NCBI GenBank assembly: GCA_030512295.1
Contig: JAULSR010000002.1
Location: forward strand, 4,836,001 to 4,900,000
DNA length: 64,000 nucleotides
Direction of reading: 5' to 3'
Source: Bombardia bombarda
Lineage: Eukaryota; Ascomycota; Sordariomycetes; Sordariales; Lasiosphaeriaceae
Position 1 is the stretch's first letter, and each line of letters opens with the position of its first letter. The position numbers and the translations under genes were made by a program. The notes under the pieces are model-generated. The model had not been told where the DNA came from and did no database searches. It saw nothing but the letters and a program-made list of their open reading frames with translations. Below, one piece after another: positions 58,526 through 64,000 of the stretch.

Positions 58526-60621
58526 TTAGAAAGTGCTGGTAGCCAGCCGACTAGCGGCGTTCCGCGCGTCGACGCGATCCTCGTCGTCCTCCTCGGCAAC
58601 CCCAGACAGCAGGCTGCTTCCGGCCCGTCCACTACTGAGCGTCCTCGCGCGCCCACCACCGACACCCTGCTCCCCTTCGTCACCGCCCTCGTCCTCGTCC
58701 TCGGCCAGGCCGCCCATCATGCTGCCCGAGACGCTGCGGCTCATGGCGTCGGTGCGGCGGGGGACGCCGCTCCAGGCGTCGCCCTTTGGGCCCTGAGAGG
58801 CGGCAAGGCTGGTGCGGCGGGTGGCGGGGTGGCTCTCGCGGCCGAGGCGGCTGAGGCCGCCGCTGGCGTCGATGGCGCGAATGTCGGGGCGGACGCTCTC
58901 GAGCAGGGCGAGGGTGCGGCGCTCTGCCTCGATCTCGCGCAGGACGTACTCGCGGATGCTGAGGCGCATGTCAGCGGCGGTGGTGGCGAACCACTTGCGG
59001 CGCTCGTGGACGAGGTTCTGGGTGACGCGGGTGGTCTTTTGGAAGAGGTCCGACTCGGCGCGGCGGGCCTCGTCGAGAGAGGCGATGGCCTCGTCCACCT
59101 TTTCGCGGCGGACGTTTGAGCTCGACTTGAGGCGGTCGGCGGCGTTGAGCTTGTTGCGGGAGGTGTCCTGGGCCTGCATGAACTCGCGGATGAGCATCTG
59201 ACGGTTGGTCAGGGTCTCCTTGACGATGAAGGCGTCCTGCGAGTGGTACTGGAAGGGGTCGCCGATGGTGGTGGCCTCGGCCGTGGCCTGGGCGGCGTGG
59301 CAGTCACCGACGGTCTGGATCACCTTGCCGAGCTTGCGGTAGGCGTTGGCGAGGCCTTGGTGCAGCTCCTGGGCGTGCATGCTGCCTAGCTTGACGCCAA
59401 AGTCGGACTCGGAGAGTCCCAGGCCTGTAAAGGAGTGATTGGTTAGTTTTGACGAACATGAGGTGTAGATAGACAAGAGTTGAGAGAGAGCAAAAAGGAA
59501 AAGAAAACTGAACTCGCCTCTTCGTGACTTGACGAGCTTGTCGACCTTGTGCCCGGCATCCATGGCGCCCAAGTAAAAGAGCTTGACAATGGGGCGGGCT
59601 TCCTGCAGCTCGGGGGTGTCGTCTGGGGGCGGCGCAAACTGCTTGAGCACCTTGCGACGCAGACCAGTCGCGGGCTGCTTCTTCTTCACCATGGGGCTGT
59701 AGCCAAAGTCGCTCTCGACAAACAGAACCATCTCGTCATCGCGCATCAGCACCTCGTTGCTACAGACGGAGTTGAACCATCTCTGCAGCAGGGCCTTTAC
59801 GCGGGCCTCGTCTTCGTCGGTGCCAGCGCCGGCAGACGTCAGTGCAGGCGGCACAGCGGGCACGATGGCTTCGGGGTTGGTGGCGATCAGATGCTCAGCG
59901 AGTTTGATGAACTCGGAATGGAGGCGACGAACATCGCGATACTGGGTGGTCCGGAAGCTGGGGAGGTTTGTCTATGGGCTCGGGGGTCAGCGGGAGATCC
60001 AGATATATATAGTAGTAGGCAGGACAGGCGCGCGCGGGGCGCACGCAAGGTCAGTCGTACATGAACATCAAATCGCAAGATGGGATCCTTGCGTCCAGTT
60101 CGTTCAAGCCCAGTAATCTTAGCCTGCAGCTTGAACTGCGGTTGTCTCCTGGTCTGCTGCTGCTGCGGTTGCTGCTGCGGTCGTTGTTGTTGCTGCTGCT
60201 GCTGTTGTCGGGGCTGCTGTTGTTGCTGCTGCTGTTGTGGCTGCTGCTGTTGCGAAGGCGCATGCTCGGTGGATTGTTGTGTTGACCGCCGTGACGGCGC
60301 ATACTCTTGGTTTACGGGTTCCTCAGACCGGGCCAACGACTCGTTCCCAGCCTCGGACAAGTCAGCGGCCGAGACGGTGCTGCTCGCGGTTCCCGGTCGC
60401 CTGTACTCGCCATCGCTGGGGCCGAATCCGCCGTCGTCCTGAAGACCATTGCTCGAGGATTGTGATGGGTATCGGAAGGGGGAGACTGGGGGGTCGTTGG
60501 AGACGGCGCCGGCGAAGGCCGTCGTCGTCCGATTGGGCCGAGGCGATGAGCTGGGCGAGTTTCCCCATGGAGAGGCGCCGACTGCGGGGTCGGCGTCATG
60601 TATTGATGCGCTGTAATCCAT
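58526..60621 (-). CDS. vps17: Vps17, PX-BAR sorting nexin of the retromer
   Basis: With Vps5 it forms the membrane-bending part of retromer, which returns cargo from endosomes to the Golgi. Exons on the minus strand: 60621-60061, 59971-59518 and 59424-58526, giving 637 residues. The N-terminus MDYSASIHDADP is followed by a disordered region and a poly-glutamine tract (about residues 124-156). The PX domain spans roughly 162-290 (FKLQAKITG, FRTTQYRDVRRLHSEF, LQRWFNSVC), and a long helical BAR-type region follows (ESDFGVKLGSMHAQ, VRREKVDEAIASLDEAR, WFATTAADMRLSIREYVLREIE). The tail is acidic and Gly/Ser-rich. The second intron (59425-59517) begins GCGAGT; only this GC donor keeps the expected SRRGLGLSESDFG reading. 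A start at 60621 is preferred over the upstream in-frame ATG-less extension. Confidence 0.93.
60140..60260. repeat. CAG/CAA repeat tract inside VPS17
   Basis: On the minus strand it encodes more than 30 glutamines broken by Pro and Arg. CAG and CAA codons are mixed, which usually stabilises such tracts. Confidence 0.9.
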
Positions 60622-61481
60622 TGCGTTGCGTTGCGGCGACGGTGGTGGTGGTGATGGGCGGGACTGGGAAATGGGGATTAATTGTAGATGGGGCGGGCGA
60701 GCGGGCAATCGGGCAATGCGAAAGCGATGTCGAGAATCGAGGTGGTCAGGGGGCGGATGACGTTGCTTCTGTCAGTCTCGCGCGCTGTCGTCAGCTAGAG
60801 CTCGTCGTTAGCGACTCCTTAAGCCCTAGCGGCGCCTTTCCCCGTCTATCGGTCAGTTCCTAGCTATCGATCGGTAAACACTGCACATGGGTGCCTTTCA
60901 GCGGCCGAGAGCTCTATTTTAGGGCATAACTTTGTATCCAGGTAGCCACTCCCGGCACTGTCTCTCGTGATAACGCGGGCAGCTATCCTGTAATCAGGAC
61001 CTATAAGTGAAAAAGGTACCTATGTACTGTACCTTAGATACCTAAGTACTCAGAGACGACAATAGAATGCTGACTGCATTCAGTTACAAGACAAAAAATC
61101 ATATATTTTAGTCACCTAAACCGGGCAGTGGTGGAAGCAACTTGAAATGGAAAGAGGCACCTTCACTGCATGTCCTAAACATGCAGTCGTCGCTGCCTGT
61201 TTGGATTCGCTCGCCTGCAACCGCAACGACCCATCGGTCAGCAAGCTAATCTAGCCGAATACAGACAAGGCTTAGCGTGACTGCGCGCACGGATCAGACG
61301 ATCGCAGCAGCGTGACGACGGCCGTTAACAGAACTTGCAAGACACCAGGTAGAATGTCAATTGAATTTGCCGACTATTTTATACCATCATTTTAACTTGA
61401 AACTGGGATGCAATGCAGATGAAGGTCTCGATTGCAATTGTCGTGCCATAGTATATTTCCTTTCTCTTCTTTTGTCCTCCA
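60622..61481. promoter_or_regulatory. Divergent VPS17/MEF2 promoter region
   Basis: 860 bp between divergent starts. It contains a cluster of TAGGTACCTA-type words at 61014-61050. No gene seen. Confidence 0.6.
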
Positions 61482-64000
61482 GTGATGCTTGTGACGGCTC
61501 CTGCCCGTAGGTGCCGTTACGGCCAAGGCAATCGACTGCTGCTAGTTGGGGCACTCCAGCTCAAAATCTATCGGTCCCAGTCTCAACGCTATCCAGGCAT
61601 CAGACGCTTCTACGGCACCGAGACCTCTTACCATGAGCCAAAGACAGAGGCCATCCGCAACATCGGCATCATTGCCCATGTTGATGCGGTGTGTTTGCAG
61701 CAGCCTGTCTATTGTTTCTTAGATTTCCATCTGACAATGACTTCCAGGGCAAAACAACCACAACAGAACGCATGCTCTTTCACAGTGGCAGGACGCGTTT
61801 CATTGGGAATGTCGACCACGGCAACACCACCACTGACTTCCTCCCCATGGAGAGGGAGCGTGGAATCACTATCCAGTCAGCTGCTGTCACTTTCAACTGG
61901 CCGCCCAAGCAGATGTGTCCGCCCGGTGACGAGCCCAAGACCATCAACCTCATAGACACGCCAGGACATCAGGATTTCCGCTACGAAGTAGACCGCTGCT
62001 TGCCCATCCTGGACGGCGCCGTGTGTATTCTCGACTCTGTAAAGGGTGTCGAGACTCACACGGAACGCGTCTGGAACTCGGCACATCTCTCCAAGATCCC
62101 CAGGCTGATCTTTGTCAACAAGCTGGACCGTGATGGTGCCTCATTCAAGAGAGCCGTCCAGGAGGCTGCCATGAGACTCAAGACATGGCCACTCCTGTGC
62201 CAGATCCCCTGGTGGCACAAGGACGATTTCGTTGGCGTCATCGACGTCGTTGATTTAAAAGGCATGAAGTTCTCACCTTCAAGTGGGAACATGACTGTTG
62301 TCAGCGAGCAGAGCATCGCCCAAGAGAACCCGGCACTCCGGGCCGAGATGGACATGGCGCGTCTGCGTCTCATTGAGATTTTGTCTGAACATGACGACAA
62401 TCTTATGGGAGAGTTTCTCACACACGAGGGAGACGTGCCGTCTGCCTCGATCAAACGCAGCATCCGACGCCTGATTATGGACGGAGAGGGCCGATTCGCT
62501 CCCATCTTTGCCGGCGCCAGTCTCAAAAACATTGGCGTACAGCCGCTGCTGGACGCTGTTGTCGACTATCTCCCCAGTCCGCTGGACAGGCCTGAGCTGC
62601 AAGTCATGTCGGGTGCCAAATCAAATACACTCTCTGAGATGCTCGGAAAAGAGGTCAAGAAGCCCCACCATCACCCTCATCTGCCCCCAGTCCTAGCCAT
62701 TGCCCACGTCTTCAAGGTCGTTGATGACCCGCGGCGGGGTATGATGAGCTACGTACGCGTCTACCACGGCTCCCTGAGCCGAAGTAGTCACATGTGGAAC
62801 AGTCACATCCACGCGTTCGAGAAGCCTCTAAACATCCTACACGTCTCGGCCAAAGACTTTCACGACATCCAACACCTACCCACTGGCCAGATCGGCGCCA
62901 TGGCGGGCCTCAAATCCGCCCGAACCGGCGACACCCTCATCACGTTCCCCGGCCACCACACCCAACAACCGGCCGAGCCCCTCCGCAGCATTCGCATCAA
63001 GACACTGGAAATCCCCCCAGCCGTGGCTTTTATTGCCATCGAGCCCTACACACGCACGGCCAGCGAGAAACTCGAGGAGGCACTCAAGAAGCTCTCGCGC
63101 GAAGATCCCAGCATCCGGTGGTCCAAGGATGAAAAGACAGAGCAGCTCATCCTCTCGGGCATGGGGCTGCTCCACCTCGAAATTGCGCAGCATCGGCTCA
63201 AGACGCACTACAACATTGACCGCGAGTCGGCCATGTGGGGTGACATCGAGGTCGAGTACTCGGAGTGCCCGCTCGCCTCATCAGGCCCGCACCGCGCTGA
63301 GTACGACCGGCCGCTGCGCGACAAGGCAGGCAAGGCGGCCTGCACGGCCACGGTCGAGCCCCTGGACGAGCACAACCGCCGCCAGACGTTGCTTGAGGCG
63401 TGCGTCGAGCGCGACGGCAACATCATCCACATTTCCATCCCTCTCCCTTCGGATAACAACAACAATAAGTCATCCAAATCCAAGCCCAAACCCCTCCCCT
63501 TCGACCCCGACATGGTCCGGCAGCAGCTCCTCAACGGCGCCGTCGCTGGCCTCGCGCGCGGGCCCCGCCGCAATGCCCCCGTCCGCCGAGCCTTCGTCAC
63601 GCTCACCTTCGACCCCGACCATGACTTCTTCGGCCCTGTCGCCTCGACGGGCGGACACATCACCAACGCGGCGATGCAGGCCGTGCGCGGCGCCATGAAG
63701 GAGGCGCACGCGGCCGGGCAGGTGGGCATCCTCGAGCCGTTCAATAATGTGGAGATCAACTGCCCCGAGGAGGCGAGCAACGTGATCCAGCACGACCTGG
63801 TGGCGTCGCGCGGCGGGCTGGTGCTCGAGGTGCGCAAGCCCGACGACGCGCTGTACGCCGAGGGCGGCGAGGGCGACAACGGCAGCAGCCCGGTGGATGT
63901 GGAGAAGCTGTACACGCCGCCGGACCCGTACGACTCGGTGCAGAGCCTGCGGGATCCCAAGAAGAGCGTGGTGCGGATGCTGGATATCGTGGGCAAGGCG
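61482..64000 (+). CDS. mef2: Mitochondrial elongation factor G2 / ribosome-releasing factor 2 (Mef2), 3' end off the right edge
   Basis: GTPase that splits mitochondrial ribosomes together with the recycling factor. Exon 1 is 61482-61688; the intron 61689-61747 has a GTGTGT donor and CCAG acceptor; exon 2 stays open to the window end. The N-terminus (MMLVTAPARRCRYGQGNR) is basic, fitting a mitochondrial presequence. GTPase motifs are complete: AHVDAGKTTTTE (G1, split by the intron at the Ala/Gly junction), RGITIQSAA (G2), DTPGHQDF (G3) and NKLD (G4). Domain II to V landmarks follow (VFKVVDDPRRG, GDTLITF, GMGLLHLEI, RRAFVTLTFDPDHDFFGPVASTGGH). The divergent G2 neighbourhood and domain IV distinguish it from the translocase Mef1. 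The Met at 61485 is an equally possible start. At least 807 codons are visible, close to full length. Confidence 0.93.

Noticed and set aside
1..64000. CRISPR arrays, bacterial operons, insertion sequences, secondary-metabolite clusters or viral elements
   Set aside because: No repeat-spacer structure, no core biosynthetic or replication genes, and the whole window reads as conserved fungal housekeeping DNA.

Overview
The window is nuclear DNA of a filamentous ascomycete, most likely a Sordariomycete. The genes carry short spliceosomal introns (mostly 49-170 bp, GTRNGT donors, CTRAC-like branch points). Protein families and intron positions match Pezizomycotina orthologues. A single dispersed 5S rRNA gene of Neurospora type sits between protein genes. 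Nothing looks bacterial, viral or transposon-derived. Every confident gene is a housekeeping or signalling gene, so I read this as core chromosome rather than accessory DNA, and I did not find a novel multi-gene system.

Layout, left to right. (1) 1-5471, minus: THO2, mRNA export, running off the left edge. (2) 6486-8256, plus: MET2 homoserine O-acetyltransferase, divergent from THO2 over a 1 kb promoter with two CPC1/GCN4-type sites. (3) 8780-11745, minus: AVL9, late secretory pathway. (4) 15649-17315, minus: the stress MAP kinase HOG1 (9 exons). (5) 21687-24812, minus: glycogen phosphorylase. (6) 28431-29740, minus: group III G-alpha subunit (GNA-3 type). (7) 36106-38741, minus: cullin-1. 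(8) 40456-41668, minus: SRF1-like membrane protein. (9) 43146-44137, plus: a mitochondrial K+/H+ exchange-related protein. (10) 45136-48108, plus: TOK1 two-pore outward-rectifying K+ channel. (11) 48583-49115, plus: RidA/YjgF-family protein. (12) 49307-49426, plus: 5S rRNA. (13) 50245-51762, minus: sorbitol dehydrogenase-like enzyme. (14) 58526-60621, minus: retromer sorting nexin VPS17. (15) 61482-right edge, plus: mitochondrial EF-G2 (MEF2). Exon coordinates were built by hand from splice motifs. For every gene that is complete in the window except THO2, the summed exon length is an exact number of codons; TOK1 meets this only with an inferred 71 bp intron near its 3' end.

Several genes touch nutrient and stress signalling (HOG1, GNA-3, glycogen phosphorylase, sorbitol dehydrogenase, TOK1). 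They do not form a cluster or operon, so their proximity may be chance. Gene spacing is uneven: about 4 kb gaps flank HOG1, and gaps of 6.4 and 6.8 kb lie between GNA-3 and CUL1 and between the sorbitol dehydrogenase and VPS17. These gaps hold microsatellites, homopolymers and many copies of a palindromic TAGGTACCTA-type word, but no gene I can support.

Most worth checking: apparent one-base frame breaks at G/C homopolymers in two conserved genes (THO2 near 5160 and TOK1 near 47867, the latter possibly a short intron), the 5S gene with its upstream TATA, a GC-AG intron in VPS17, a 3n stop-free intron and a 17-nt exon in CUL1, and the dispersed palindromic words.
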